This document shows, piece after piece, positions 32,719 through 41,481 of a stretch of 64,000 nucleotides of DNA. This DNA is from Caldilineaceae bacterium. GTDB lineage: Bacteria; Chloroflexota; Anaerolineae; Caldilineales; Caldilineaceae. The position numbers and the translations under genes were made by a program. Each line of letters opens with the position of its first letter. Within the stretch, counting starts at the first letter, position 1. Location of the stretch: assembly GCA_022823185.1 (NCBI GenBank), contig JAJDXQ010000030.1, positions 1 to 64,000 of the forward strand, given 5' to 3'. A model generated the notes under the pieces. That model did not search any database. It had not been told where the DNA came from and saw only the letters and a program-made list of their open reading frames with translations.

Positions 32719-34230
32719 CTAAATCGGCCAGATTGCGTCCATCTCCCACGCCTCCAGGGAGTGTAGGGTCGCATTTCCGCCCAACGAGAAGACTTGCACG
32801 CCGAGGCTGTCAGGCCGCGCCGGATAGATGCGCTTACCCAGGTAAAAGCCGCCCTCTGCAAAGACCTCAACGACACTGCGATCGACGAAGACGCGCAGCT
32901 CGATCTGCTTGCCGTAGGCGTGCCTGATGGTACAGCGCTGCGACTCCCGGTTCTTGACCCCCTGACTGACACTCGAGCGGGTAACGTCCAGGACCAGCAA
33001 TCTGTCAGGGCTCAACATTTCCTGAGGCTGCGTTGAATCATTGGGATTGACGTTGAAGCGGACCATCGTCTGTTCCGCGCCGTCGGGCGAACAGCACACT
33101 TTCAGGCCGAACTCCTCTGCGCTCTCCCAACTGAAAACCGCCCGGAGCTCAAGCCGGTTGCCGCGCACGCCGTCAAGGGTTACCGTCGAATCTCCCGCCA
33201 GGCGGAGGTCGGACGTTTTTACAGGGTTGCGGCGCAGCGCCTCCAACTCCTCAACCGGGCTCATGAGCAACTCGCCCTCTTCACCCAGTGAGAGCGCCAT
33301 CGGCAGGGCCATAATGCCCGACCAACCCGATGCCCGCTGAATGTGGCCGTAACGACCCTCGGACAGCCTGCCAAAGAGCACGCGACGGCCGTTACCGTCC
33401 AGCAGCGTTTGGCACTCATTCAGGATGCCCGTCCTGTTGGAGAAACCGGTCTCGCCGTAAGCCTGCCTCCCGTACCTTGTGGGGGTGAATCTTTGGTTCT
33501 CATAAATCCCTGTATAGTACTGCGGCCCGCGACTGTGGCTGGCGAAGAGCAGCACATGCCTGTCGCCCAGAGGGAAGAAGTCGGGCACAGCACAGTCCTC
33601 ACCTGTTTCAGTGTGCTTGCCGCCTTCGTAAAGAGGATGCAGGTATTCCCAGTGCACCAGATCCTTCGACCTGTACAGAAAGGCCCTGTCCGGCTCAAGG
33701 CCGTCAAATGACGCCTGGCCGGTGTTACCCGTTAACGCGTAGTAGGTGTCGCCCTCGATCCAGGCGCAGGGAGCGCCGTCTACTATATAGTCGTCATCAG
33801 GGCCCTGTGTCGGGATGACCGGGTTCGCCTCCAGTTTTTCCCATTCGACCAGCATCTCATCCTGACTCGTGGCGAGGCAGATCCCGCCCCGCACGCCATG
33901 GTAGATGATGGTCGGAACGCCGTCCATGTTGACAAAAGCCGTGCCGCTATAGCAGCCGTCCCGGTCGTAGGGGTCTTCCGGCGCGAGCGCGATCGGGAGG
34001 TCCTGCCAGTGCACAAGATCTTCGCTGACGGCATGACCCCAGTGAATCGTTCCCGTTGCGCCGCCGTGGTAAGCGTCGTAAGGATTGTTCTGATAAAACA
34101 GATGATACTTGCCCTTCCAGAAGATCGTGCCGTTCGGGTCATTCAGCCAGTTGTGCGGGGCCAGGAAGTGATAGGCCGGGCGATACGGGTCGGATGCCAG
34201 TTTCATGCGGTTCAGTTCCGAGGCATTCAT
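32719..34230 (-). CDS. GH32 family beta-fructofuranosidase-like hydrolase
   Basis: 503 residues from ATG 34230. The five-bladed GH32 domain starts HFLAPHNWLNDPNGTIFWKGKYHLFYQNNP, with the nucleophile Asp31 in NDPNG; HWQDLPIALAPEDPYDRDGCYSGTAF and DDDYIVDGAPCAWI follow, and EDCAVPDFFPLGDRHVLLF contains the acid/base Glu region. The C-terminal sandwich ends with LRVFVDRSVVEVFAEGGF, also typical. Cytoplasmic (no signal), so it would cut an imported fructoside or sucrose-like compound. The ribosome site before this ATG is weak; AAAGGAG lies about 25 bases further upstream. Confidence 0.9.
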   Translation of the reverse strand: MNASELNRMKLASDPYRPAYHFLAPHNWLNDPNGTIFWKGKYHLFYQNNPYDAYHGGATGTIHWGHAVSEDLVHWQDLPIALAPEDPYDRDGCYSGTAFVNMDGVPTIIYHGVRGGICLATSQDEMLVEWEKLEANPVIPTQGPDDDYIVDGAPCAWIEGDTYYALTGNTGQASFDGLEPDRAFLYRSKDLVHWEYLHPLYEGGKHTETGEDCAVPDFFPLGDRHVLLFASHSRGPQYYTGIYENQRFTPTRYGRQAYGETGFSNRTGILNECQTLLDGNGRRVLFGRLSEGRYGHIQRASGWSGIMALPMALSLGEEGELLMSPVEELEALRRNPVKTSDLRLAGDSTVTLDGVRGNRLELRAVFSWESAEEFGLKVCCSPDGAEQTMVRFNVNPNDSTQPQEMLSPDRLLVLDVTRSSVSQGVKNRESQRCTIRHAYGKQIELRVFVDRSVVEVFAEGGFYLGKRIYPARPDSLGVQVFSLGGNATLHSLEAWEMDAIWPI

Positions 34231-34241
34231 ATTTGATTCGG

Positions 34242-34448
34242 TCAGAGGTGCAACTCCTTTCGCGGCCGGGGTTGCGGCAGACTCTGAAAAGAGGGTCGGT
34301 TGGCCGGTTGAGCAGAGGATAGTAAAGGCAGCGAGCACACCTGTTGGAGTGCTCGCATCGAGTATTCCCGGTTGCTCACGTTCAGGCTGACCATGACCAC
34401 GGTTTCCTCGCGGAGTCTTCGTGCGGTCTCTTCGGGGGCTGTGGTCAT
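34242..34448 (-). CDS. possible small protein upstream of GH32 gene
   Basis: 68 codons from ATG 34448, preceded by a GGAG ribosome site, ending 11 bases before the GH32 start. It reads MTTAPEETARRLREETVVMVSLNVSNREYSMRALQQVCSL and then a weaker Pro/Ser/Gln-rich tail. I recognise no family. The whole gap between the flavoenzyme and GH32 genes is 317 bases and otherwise empty. It could be a leader-encoded small protein or a chance ORF. Confidence 0.28.
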   Translation of the reverse strand: MTTAPEETARRLREETVVMVSLNVSNREYSMRALQQVCSLPLLSSAQPANRPSFQSLPQPRPRKELHL

Positions 34449-34547
34449 CATTTTCTCCACCGCAGACTCAGTTTTGCGGCAATCCGGAGCAGTTTCCCGG
34501 CATAGAGCTTCGGCCCAACCGCAAGCCATTATTCACTTGCAAGTTGC

Positions 34548-35660
34548 CTACTCAAACCGGTCCGGTCGGAACTGGTCGAGAGGGTAGTCGGTAATCCCTT
34601 CGGACGCCAGATCGGCAAGGATTTTTCCCACAAGAGTCGAAAATTTGAATCCGTGCCCCGAAAATCCCGCGGCGACCAGCACGTTCGGATTACCAGGGTG
34701 CGCGCCGATGATGAAGTCCCGGTCGGGCGTGTTTGTATACATGCAAGTCCCGCCTTCGACGTAGGTGAAACCGGCGTCAGGCATCATGGCTTCGAGCCAT
34801 TTCTGCAGGTCATCCCGCTTACCCAGATCGAGCTGTCGGTCGACCCGGCCGGGCGAGGTCTCAACGCCGAGGCCATCGTCGGCGGTCTTTACGCCCGGAC
34901 CGTAGTCGGGAAAACCGTAGAATTTAGTTTCCATGTCGCCAAAAACCGGCAGGCGGCCGGGCTGATAGGGGGCGCGGTTCTTCGGTCGGAAGTAGAACTC
35001 CTGCTGGCGGGTCACGCGTAACGGCAGCGAAAGATCTGCGAGGAGTTCAGAGGCCCACGGGCCGGGCGAAATGATCAGCCTGTCGCAGCAAAACTCGCCA
35101 GCGGAAGTCTCCAACAGGGGCGTTTCCCGGCTGATATCGACACGGTGGACGCGGACCTGCTCGTGTATAGTCGCGCCGGAGCGCTGCGCCTGTTTCAGGT
35201 GCTCCAGGATACAGCGGCCCACGTTCAGAAGGCCGGCCTGGGCGGTGAAACAGGTGACGGTGTCCGGGGGCAGACGCAGCGCAGGATAGCGGTCGGCAAC
35301 CTCTTGAGGCGTCGGGCGTTCAATCGGTCTGTTGAACGACTCCATCGCCTCGGCTGTCCGTTGGATGTCCTTGTTGCCGGGGCGGGCAAAGTAGAGCAGT
35401 CCCGTGAAGTGCATCAGCTTCTCTTCAGCGAGGGAGTCCAGCTCCTGCCATAGCGGGATGGTCGCCTCCGCGAGCTCAATGTAGCGCGGATGGGGATAGA
35501 TGTCGCGGAAAATCCTGGAGAAGCCATGTGAGCTGCCGAGGGCGTGGCCGAGCTCGAACTGTTCGATGCCTTCAGCAGGCACGCCGCGGCGGGCCAGGTG
35601 ATAAAGGGTAGCACTTCCCATAGCGCCCAGTCCGACGACGAGAATTCTTGTGTTGCGCAT
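34548..35660 (-). CDS. monomeric sarcosine oxidase / N-methyl amino acid oxidase family
   Basis: 370 residues. FAD-binding GxGxxG in ILVVGLGAMGSATLYHLARRG, FELGHALGSSHGFSRIFR, and at about residue 306 GGTCMYTNTPDRDFIIG, where the Cys is the residue that covalently holds FAD in the MSOX/SolA family. AAGFSGHGFKFS near the end completes the site. It oxidises N-methyl or related secondary amines to an aldehyde plus amine, producing hydrogen peroxide. It has its own promoter at 35744-35772. Confidence 0.9.
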   Translation of the reverse strand: MRNTRILVVGLGAMGSATLYHLARRGVPAEGIEQFELGHALGSSHGFSRIFRDIYPHPRYIELAEATIPLWQELDSLAEEKLMHFTGLLYFARPGNKDIQRTAEAMESFNRPIERPTPQEVADRYPALRLPPDTVTCFTAQAGLLNVGRCILEHLKQAQRSGATIHEQVRVHRVDISRETPLLETSAGEFCCDRLIISPGPWASELLADLSLPLRVTRQQEFYFRPKNRAPYQPGRLPVFGDMETKFYGFPDYGPGVKTADDGLGVETSPGRVDRQLDLGKRDDLQKWLEAMMPDAGFTYVEGGTCMYTNTPDRDFIIGAHPGNPNVLVAAGFSGHGFKFSTLVGKILADLASEGITDYPLDQFRPDRFE

Positions 35661-35743
35661 GGCATTTTGTTCCGATAGATGGGGTGTGAATGGGTTCCTG
35701 TTTGGGGCACGGAAACCGGACCTGACTTTGGAAGACTGGTGTG

Positions 35744-35772
35744 ATTATATCGGAACGGTTAGCGTCGTTCAA
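35744..35772 (-). promoter_or_regulatory. sigma-70 promoter of sarcosine-oxidase-like gene
   Basis: On the minus strand TTGAAC (35772-35767), 17-base spacer, perfect TATAAT (35749-35744). Leader about 80 bases. Confidence 0.6.
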
Positions 35773-35928
35773 GCGCCGAACAGGTAAAGACGTGTGCAGT
35801 CCAAAATGGGGGCGAACTTTCATACGCCTCCGGCAAAGACTTAGATGAAGCCAGTTCGCGTCCCCAAGCAAACCAGGTGTCGTGCTCTCTGACCACTAGC
35901 CACTGACCACTGACCAACGCCGTCCTGT

Positions 35929-35947
35929 GCGGGGGGATTCCCCCCGC
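35929..35947. repeat. GC palindrome in a gene-free gap
   Basis: GCGGGGGG ATT CCCCCCGC: perfect 8-base arms and a 3-base loop, in the 740-base gap 35661-36401. No T tract on either side, so not a standard terminator. The neighbouring CACTAGCCACTGACCACTGACC is a short imperfect direct repeat. Apart from the promoter, this palindrome and the cupredoxin-like remnant, I see no other content in the gap. Confidence 0.5.
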
Positions 35948-36149
35948 AACGCCCCCCTTCAACAACATGCCTCACCCACCGGTGCGCCCTCTTCCCAGCC
36001 GTGCGCCTGTCCGGCATTGTGCCCGCCGCCGACCTGATACGTTTCGGAGAATGACCGAATGGCTCCAGCGGTTAAAGGTTGGGCGCGCATGGCACCCAAA
36101 ACAGAGGACTCTTGGCATGAAAATCATGCTGCACCGGTCCCGTCCATTC

Positions 36150-36340
36150 CTCAGTCTAAGTTCCTTGTACAGGTGACGGCACGAATAACCGAACGTGCCT
36201 GATTCAGACAGCCGCAGTTCGAAAGTCTGGGATGCGCCCGGCAGGAAACTATCCTCTTGCACGGTCGCAGTAGTGACGTTATGCGCCCCCCCTTGCTTGT
36301 CACTACCTGAGGACTCGCCGGAGCTGGCAGACGCAGTCGG
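36150..36340 (-). pseudogene. remnant of a cupredoxin-like (plastocyanin-type) gene
   Basis: One minus-strand frame reads ASSGESSGSDKQGGAHNVTT, then QEDSFLPGASQTFELRLSESGTFGYSCRHL. The order Ser/Gly-rich linker, 'HNVT', 'FLPG..F...L.E.GTF.Y.C..H' is that of a small exported blue-copper protein, with a copper His and the Cys/His of the C-terminal loop. But the early beta strands and signal peptide are missing, the spacing is C-x-H instead of C-x-x-H, and the frame has no good start, then runs into unrelated sequence. I read it as a decayed, internally deleted fragment. Confidence 0.35.
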
Positions 36341-36401
36341 GTGATGAGAACCTGGCCGAAACTGAGGCGGCGTCGCATGTGGGACGGTGCATGCCGTCTA
36401 T

Positions 36402-37346
36402 TCAGTTGTCGATGCCCAACATCCGGCGCGTCTGATCTATCGTGGCGACGCCCCGACCCAGGTCGTTGGCAATACGCGCAATACGCTCCACCATCTGGGC
36501 ATTGCTCTGCGCCAGCTCGCCGCGCTGGTAGTGGATGCAGTCCTCCAGCCCGGTGCGCACATGGCCGCCCAGGAGCATTGCCATCACATTTACATGGAGC
36601 TCTTCCAGACCCAAGGCGCAGGTCTGGAAGAGGGAATCTTCAGGCAAGTTACGCACCATGTAAAGAAAACTGTCCATACTGGTGTTGATGCCGCTCTGCT
36701 GTCCGAAGACCAACTGCAGGAAATAGGGCTTGTCGAGCGCGTCGCGCTGGATGAGGTAGTCCAGGATATCGAGGTGCCCTGGGTGGTAGAGAAAGACCTG
36801 CGGTTTAATGCCGCGTTCCCGCAGACGGTGAGCCGTGCGTTCCGAGTCGTCAAAAGTGGCGAGAGTAACCTTGCTGGGCCCGCTGTCGCCGCCCGTGTAG
36901 GCCGCGCCGCCGCGAAAGGTCATTGGCCCGGGGTTGAAGGCCATGATGTCGGGGCCGGCCTCGATAGGCGCGGACTTGTAGTGGTGGGCCGTTCCAACGA
37001 AATCGCTGCCTGCGGTGGTGAGATCGGCGAATCCTTGCGAATTGTCCACCAGGATCTGCGGCGTTTTGGCGCGCATCAGTTCGTTAATCTCGCGATAACG
37101 GTCCGCCTCATGCGATGCCTGGGTCGGGTCTTCGGCCTGGCGGGCGTGGATGTGGATGATGGTTGCGCCGGCCGCAAAAACCTCGGCCGCAGCATCGGCC
37201 TGTTCTTCGGCTGTAACCGGCATCGCCGGGTTCTCGCTCTTCTGATGCCCGCCCGTCACGACCGCGCTGATGATCACCGGCGGCATGCCCTCGCGGACCC
37301 GCCTGACATACTCGCGTTGATTCGTGTAATCCCAGGTAATGTCCAT
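36402..37346 (-). CDS. BKACE family 3-keto acid cleavage enzyme
   Basis: 314 residues, DUF849/BKACE family: zinc TIM-barrel enzymes that condense a beta-keto acid with acetyl-CoA and split it to acetoacetate and a new acyl-CoA. Landmarks: PVIISAVVTGG, the metal HIHAR, FNPGPMTFRGG, and GGHVRTGLEDCIHY with the metal Glu. It is the last gene of the long minus-strand run that begins with the CUT1 importer; the upstream zinc dehydrogenase ends 11 bases away. The context suggests a hydroxy acid oxidised to a beta-keto acid that BKACE then cleaves. Confidence 0.9.
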   Translation of the reverse strand: MDITWDYTNQREYVRRVREGMPPVIISAVVTGGHQKSENPAMPVTAEEQADAAAEVFAAGATIIHIHARQAEDPTQASHEADRYREINELMRAKTPQILVDNSQGFADLTTAGSDFVGTAHHYKSAPIEAGPDIMAFNPGPMTFRGGAAYTGGDSGPSKVTLATFDDSERTAHRLRERGIKPQVFLYHPGHLDILDYLIQRDALDKPYFLQLVFGQQSGINTSMDSFLYMVRNLPEDSLFQTCALGLEELHVNVMAMLLGGHVRTGLEDCIHYQRGELAQSNAQMVERIARIANDLGRGVATIDQTRRMLGIDN

Positions 37347-37357
37347 TGAAGCGCCTC

Positions 37358-38446
37358 TCAGTTCGGAACGATTACGCCCTTGATGAATCCGTCCAGCTCG
37401 ATTTGACCTCCGGCCGCACGCACAGCCCTTTCTGCCTCCTCCAGCGGAAAACGGTGCGTGACCATTTTCTCGATGGGATAGCGACGCGACTCGACGATCT
37501 TAATCGCAGCCTGCACGGCAGGCGTATCATGCGTATTCACCCCCTGAACGCGCAGCTCTTTGATCGGGATCTTGCTGGGAACGACGGCAACCTCCTGGTC
37601 GCCGGTGTTCGAACCGACGACGACAACGCCCATAGGCCGCGCCAGGTCCAGCGCCAGGGGAAATGAAGCCGTGGCTCCGGTCAGGTCCACGACAAGATCG
37701 GCTAGCACGCCGTCGGTGAGCTCAAGAACGGCTTCGACCGGTTCGTCATGGTCGAGATTGATGGTGTGTGTCGCGCCGAACTGCCTGGACAGCTCGAAAC
37801 GGTGTTCGTCCCGCGTCAGCCCAAGCACGATGATCTTCGACGCCCCGGCCTCGTTGGCCGCCAGGATTGCGGCCAGGCCTTGCCCGCCCGGCCCGATGAC
37901 AACCACGTTATCGCCAATGGCAACGCCGCCCTTCGTGCGCACCCAGCGCAGCCCGTTGCCGATGTTGGCACAGGTCATTGCCGCAGCCTCCGCAGGCACA
38001 TCGCCGGCAATGCGGTGCACGCGCGAATTGGGAGCCAGATACATGTACTGGCTGTAAGCCCCCCATAGGTGCGGCGGCACACTGGATGGCGTCGTCCCGC
38101 CGTAGCCCTGATGCTCTTTGCAGAAACGGTACTCGCCCAGCAGGCACCAGCGGCAGTGCCCGCACCCAAACAGGTGCTCGACGATAACGCGATCACCGAC
38201 CCCGACGCCCCAGCGCGCCGCGGCTCTGCTCCCCAGTTGCTCAATGTGCCCGACGAGCTCATGTCCCATGATGAGCGGAAATCGCTTTGGATCGGTCCAG
38301 CTGTAGATGCGGGGATCGCTGCCGCAGACGCCGCACATTTCGACTTTGAGCAGTCCGTCGTCCTCACCGATAGCCGGAAGGTCAAAAGACTGGATCTCCA
38401 TTGTCCGCGTGGCTACGACAACGGCCGCGTCTACTTTGCTCGACAT
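37358..38446 (-). CDS. zinc-dependent medium-chain alcohol dehydrogenase
   Basis: 362 residues from ATG 38446 with GGAGGG upstream. Complete MDR: catalytic zinc Cys in VEMCGVCGSDPRIYSW, GHELVGHIEQLG, structural zinc cysteines in GCGHCRWCLLGEYRFC, and NAD motif NVVVIGPGGQGLAAILAANEAGA. It likely oxidises a polyol or sugar alcohol (sorbitol/threonine dehydrogenase type). Fifth from the start of the importer operon, between the zinc-less MDR and BKACE. Confidence 0.9.
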   Translation of the reverse strand: MSSKVDAAVVVATRTMEIQSFDLPAIGEDDGLLKVEMCGVCGSDPRIYSWTDPKRFPLIMGHELVGHIEQLGSRAAARWGVGVGDRVIVEHLFGCGHCRWCLLGEYRFCKEHQGYGGTTPSSVPPHLWGAYSQYMYLAPNSRVHRIAGDVPAEAAAMTCANIGNGLRWVRTKGGVAIGDNVVVIGPGGQGLAAILAANEAGASKIIVLGLTRDEHRFELSRQFGATHTINLDHDEPVEAVLELTDGVLADLVVDLTGATASFPLALDLARPMGVVVVGSNTGDQEVAVVPSKIPIKELRVQGVNTHDTPAVQAAIKIVESRRYPIEKMVTHRFPLEEAERAVRAAGGQIELDGFIKGVIVPN

Positions 38447-38514
38447 GCCGGACCCTCCATAGGCGGAGCAGAGCCTCCCAGGTGAATGCAAATGGCTCTG
38501 CGACCTGAATAGCC

Positions 38515-39615
38515 TTACCCCGAAGTCAGGTCGAAGATGACCTTCAACATCCCTGCCGCGCCTTCGTCGATTAGCTTGTAAGCCTGAGGCGCTTCTTCCA
38601 GGGAAAAGCGATGCGTAATCAGACCGCTGACGTCCAGCCTGCCGGTGTGGAGGAGCTTAATGATTACATTGTGCACGCGAATGATGTCCCAGCGGCGATG
38701 GTAAAGTCCGCTCTCAGGGTTCTCGGGTGGAAGACGATACCCTCCGCTGCGTGAGTGCAGGATCTGCCCGGCGCTGCGGCAGAACTCTTCGCCGAGATAG
38801 AGGTCGTCGGCGGGGCCGTCATACATGCCCACGGCGACGACCTTGGGGAAAGGCGTGCCGCAGTGCATGGCCAGTCCGATACCGCCGGTCCGTCCGGAGC
38901 ACTCGAAACAGACGTCGGCGCCCGGGCCGCCGAGGATTCTTTTCACCTCGCGCCCGACATCGCCGTGGCTGGGGTTGAGAGCGTAATCGGCGCCAAGCCG
39001 TTTCGCCGTTTCCAGCCGTTCATCGAGCAGGTCGATCGCGATGACGGGGTCTGCGCCCGAAAGTTTGCACAGCTGCATGGTCAGCAAACCGACTACACCT
39101 TGACCGACAACCACTGCACTCTCGCCGATTCGCACCGGTCCCACGAGTACGGCGTCCAGCGCGACAGTGCCCAGACTGATGAAAACGTACTTTTCCAGGT
39201 CATCGTCGGGAGGCAGCGCGTAGGGAAAGACGCTAACGCCCACACCGCGGGAGGTTGCCCCGACCTTTGCCTGGTCCAGATTGAAGTTCCTGGTTTCTCG
39301 ATGGTGCGCCGAGCCCGTCACGACGTCGCCGACCGCGAGTTCATTCACCTCCGAACCAACCTCCACCACGCGGGCAACATCCTCGTAACCGTAGGTGAAG
39401 GGGTGTTTCATCGAACGCCCCTCCGTTACGAAGCCGTCCGGCTCCACGCTGCGGCCATGCCAGACGGCTTCACCGCGATAATGGGAACGCTCGGTGCCGT
39501 GGCTGATGCCGGAATAGAGATTGGCGACTTTCACGTCCCTGCGACCAACGGGCGCGTCGTCATATTCGCCAATTTCTACCTGCCGGGGACCGACAAACAG
39601 GACTTCCTTCGGCAT
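38515..39615 (-). CDS. MDR-family dehydrogenase lacking zinc cysteines
   Basis: 366 residues, medium-chain dehydrogenase fold with NAD(P) motif VGQGVVGLLTMQLCKLSGADPVIAIDL. Where zinc MDRs have C-G-x-C-G-S-D it reads NLYSGISHGTERSHYRGE, and the four-Cys structural zinc lobe is also absent, as in BchC-like and similar zinc-free members. It is therefore unlikely to be a classic zinc alcohol dehydrogenase. Six bases downstream of the SDR gene, so co-transcribed. Confidence 0.85.
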   Translation of the reverse strand: MPKEVLFVGPRQVEIGEYDDAPVGRRDVKVANLYSGISHGTERSHYRGEAVWHGRSVEPDGFVTEGRSMKHPFTYGYEDVARVVEVGSEVNELAVGDVVTGSAHHRETRNFNLDQAKVGATSRGVGVSVFPYALPPDDDLEKYVFISLGTVALDAVLVGPVRIGESAVVVGQGVVGLLTMQLCKLSGADPVIAIDLLDERLETAKRLGADYALNPSHGDVGREVKRILGGPGADVCFECSGRTGGIGLAMHCGTPFPKVVAVGMYDGPADDLYLGEEFCRSAGQILHSRSGGYRLPPENPESGLYHRRWDIIRVHNVIIKLLHTGRLDVSGLITHRFSLEEAPQAYKLIDEGAAGMLKVIFDLTSG

Positions 39616-39621
39616 AGGCTG

Positions 39622-40425
39622 TTACGGAGCGAACCCGCAGGTCAGGCCGCCGTCGACGAGGAGATTGACGCCGGTGATGTATTTGGCCTCGTCAGACGCC
39701 AGGAAAAGCGCGGCGTAGGCGACATCCCAGGCGTCTCCCATCTTTTTCATTGGGCACAAGTTGTCGCGCTGTCTGATCATCTCTTCGACGCCCTCGTCGG
39801 AATAGGCATCCTGGAGGCCTTGGGTGATGAAGGGTGTATTCATCAGGCCGGGGAGGACACAGTTGGCTCGAATGCCCTTCTGGGCATATTGCATGGCGAT
39901 GTTCTGGGTGAGCTGGTTGATGGCGCCCTTGGAAGCATTGTAGGAGACGCTAGGATAGCCGGTGTAGCGGATACCAGCGATGGAGGAGATGTTGACGATT
40001 GCCCCACCTCCTTGCTTCTCCATGTGAGGGATACAGAACTTGCAGGTCAGAAACATTCCCTTCACGTTGACGGCCATCAGCCGGTCCCAGTTTTCCTCAC
40101 TGATTTCAACGGGGCCGCCCACTTCGATGATACCGACGTTGTTGTGAAGGATATCGATACTGCCATAGGTCTCGATGCAGGCCTCGGCCATCTGTTCCAC
40201 AGCCTGGGAGTCTGTCACATCGGCCTGAAAGACCAAGCACTCTCCGCCCTCCTGCTCGATGACGGCCTTAGTCTCGTTGGCGGCCTCCAGGTTGTAATCA
40301 ACGAGAAAGACACTCGCCCCTTCGCGGGCATAGAGTGCAGCCGCGGCCTTCCCGTTTCCCCAGCCGGGGCCGACCGAACCGGCGCCGGTTACAATGGCAA
40401 CTTTTCCTTTTACTCGGTCTGTCAT
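39622..40425 (-). CDS. SDR-family dehydrogenase
   Basis: 267 residues. Classical short-chain dehydrogenase: NAD(P) motif VTGAGSVGPGWGNGKAAAALYAREGA (a lengthened TGxxxGxG), ILHNNVGI (NNAG equivalent), active-site Ser in NISSIAGI and SVSYNASKGA (YxxxK). Acts on a sugar or hydroxy acid. It follows the CUT1 permease genes after 188 bases that show no gene. Confidence 0.9.
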   Translation of the reverse strand: MTDRVKGKVAIVTGAGSVGPGWGNGKAAAALYAREGASVFLVDYNLEAANETKAVIEQEGGECLVFQADVTDSQAVEQMAEACIETYGSIDILHNNVGIIEVGGPVEISEENWDRLMAVNVKGMFLTCKFCIPHMEKQGGGAIVNISSIAGIRYTGYPSVSYNASKGAINQLTQNIAMQYAQKGIRANCVLPGLMNTPFITQGLQDAYSDEGVEEMIRQRDNLCPMKKMGDAWDVAYAALFLASDEAKYITGVNLLVDGGLTCGFAP

Positions 40426-40613
40426 TGGTACCTCATACTTGGTGTGCTATATCGATTGTGATTGCATTGCCGCAGGAGCAGTTTGCCCATGAGACGCAGA
40501 CTCAACGCCACGCCAACCTACACCGCGAATATGCCTCAGAACGATTGGCGCGTCAAACAAGAGTCCTGAGTCTCTGAAAAGCTGTTTGAGTGAGGTCTTA
40601 GTCTTCACGAACG

Positions 40614-41468
40614 CTACTTCACAGCGCCAAAGGTCAGACCGCGCGTGATATAGCGTTCAAGCAACAGACCGGCGACTGCGACGGGCAAAATACTGAAAAT
40701 TGCAATCACAGCCATATTCCAATATTCGGTGCCTGCTTGGATGCTAGTCTGCAGTGTGAGATAGAGAGGGAGGGTAACAGCTTTGTTAAACATAAAGGTC
40801 AAGGCAAACAAGAACTCATTCCAGGAGCCGATCATCACCAGGACAAAGGCGGTGACAAATCCGGGCGCGGAGAGGGGAATTGCAATCCGAAACAGGACAC
40901 CTAAGCGATTGCAGCCGTCGATCAGCGCGCTTTCTTCAATTTCAACAGGCAACGAACGAAAGAAGTCGCGCATCATCCAAACGACAAAGGGAATACTGAA
41001 GGCACAGTAGACGAGGACGAGTCCTTCTCGCGTATCCAGCAGCCGCAACGTGCGGAACAGTATCAGAAATGGAATGAGAAGGACGGCTGGTGGGAACATG
41101 CGCTGAATCAGGAAACCGAAGGCGATGCGATCGTTGTTAAAAGGGCCGGCTCGAAACGGAAACCGGGCCAATGCATAGCCGCCGGCACCGCCGATTACAG
41201 TTGAGATCGTTGCTGTGGCCAGAGCAACAACGACACTGTTAACAAAAGGACGGCTATTGGCCAGCCCCTGCAATACAAAGACATCGTAGAAAGCAAGTAA
41301 ACTCGGTTGAAAGTCTACCCAGGGGATATACGTAGCCCCGCGGTTGATGGCTTCGGGTCTCTTGAAGGCAGTGATAAATAGCCAGTAAGTCGGGATACCC
41401 ACAACAAGAGTCCAGGTGACCAGGATAATATAAGCGATGACACGTCCGACCAGACGTTCTCCCGCCAT
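40614..41468 (-). CDS. carbohydrate ABC importer permease (MalG type)
   Basis: 284 residues with about six membrane helices. CUT1 family: FRSLPVEIEESALIDGCNRLGVLFRIAIPLSAPGFVTAFVLVMIGSWNEFLFAL is the EAA loop and following helix, typical of MalG/sugar permeases. The C-terminus LLERYITRGLTFGAVK is also standard. Forms the channel with the MalF-type gene 13 bases upstream. Confidence 0.93.
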   Translation of the reverse strand: MAGERLVGRVIAYIILVTWTLVVGIPTYWLFITAFKRPEAINRGATYIPWVDFQPSLLAFYDVFVLQGLANSRPFVNSVVVALATATISTVIGGAGGYALARFPFRAGPFNNDRIAFGFLIQRMFPPAVLLIPFLILFRTLRLLDTREGLVLVYCAFSIPFVVWMMRDFFRSLPVEIEESALIDGCNRLGVLFRIAIPLSAPGFVTAFVLVMIGSWNEFLFALTFMFNKAVTLPLYLTLQTSIQAGTEYWNMAVIAIFSILPVAVAGLLLERYITRGLTFGAVK

Positions 41469-41481
41469 TCGAGCAGTCCTC

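Noticed and set aside
35759-35968. 69-codon minus-strand ORF
   Set aside because: Composed of palindrome and short repeats; no coding character.
36040-36110. possible tRNA-like fold in the gap before the BKACE gene
   Set aside because: No acceptor stem, no GGTTCGA-type T-arm, no anticodon loop that fits.
38755-40461. 568-codon plus-strand ORF opposite the MDR and SDR genes
   Set aside because: Lies antisense to two genes with clear dehydrogenase motifs; long antisense ORFs are expected in high-GC DNA.
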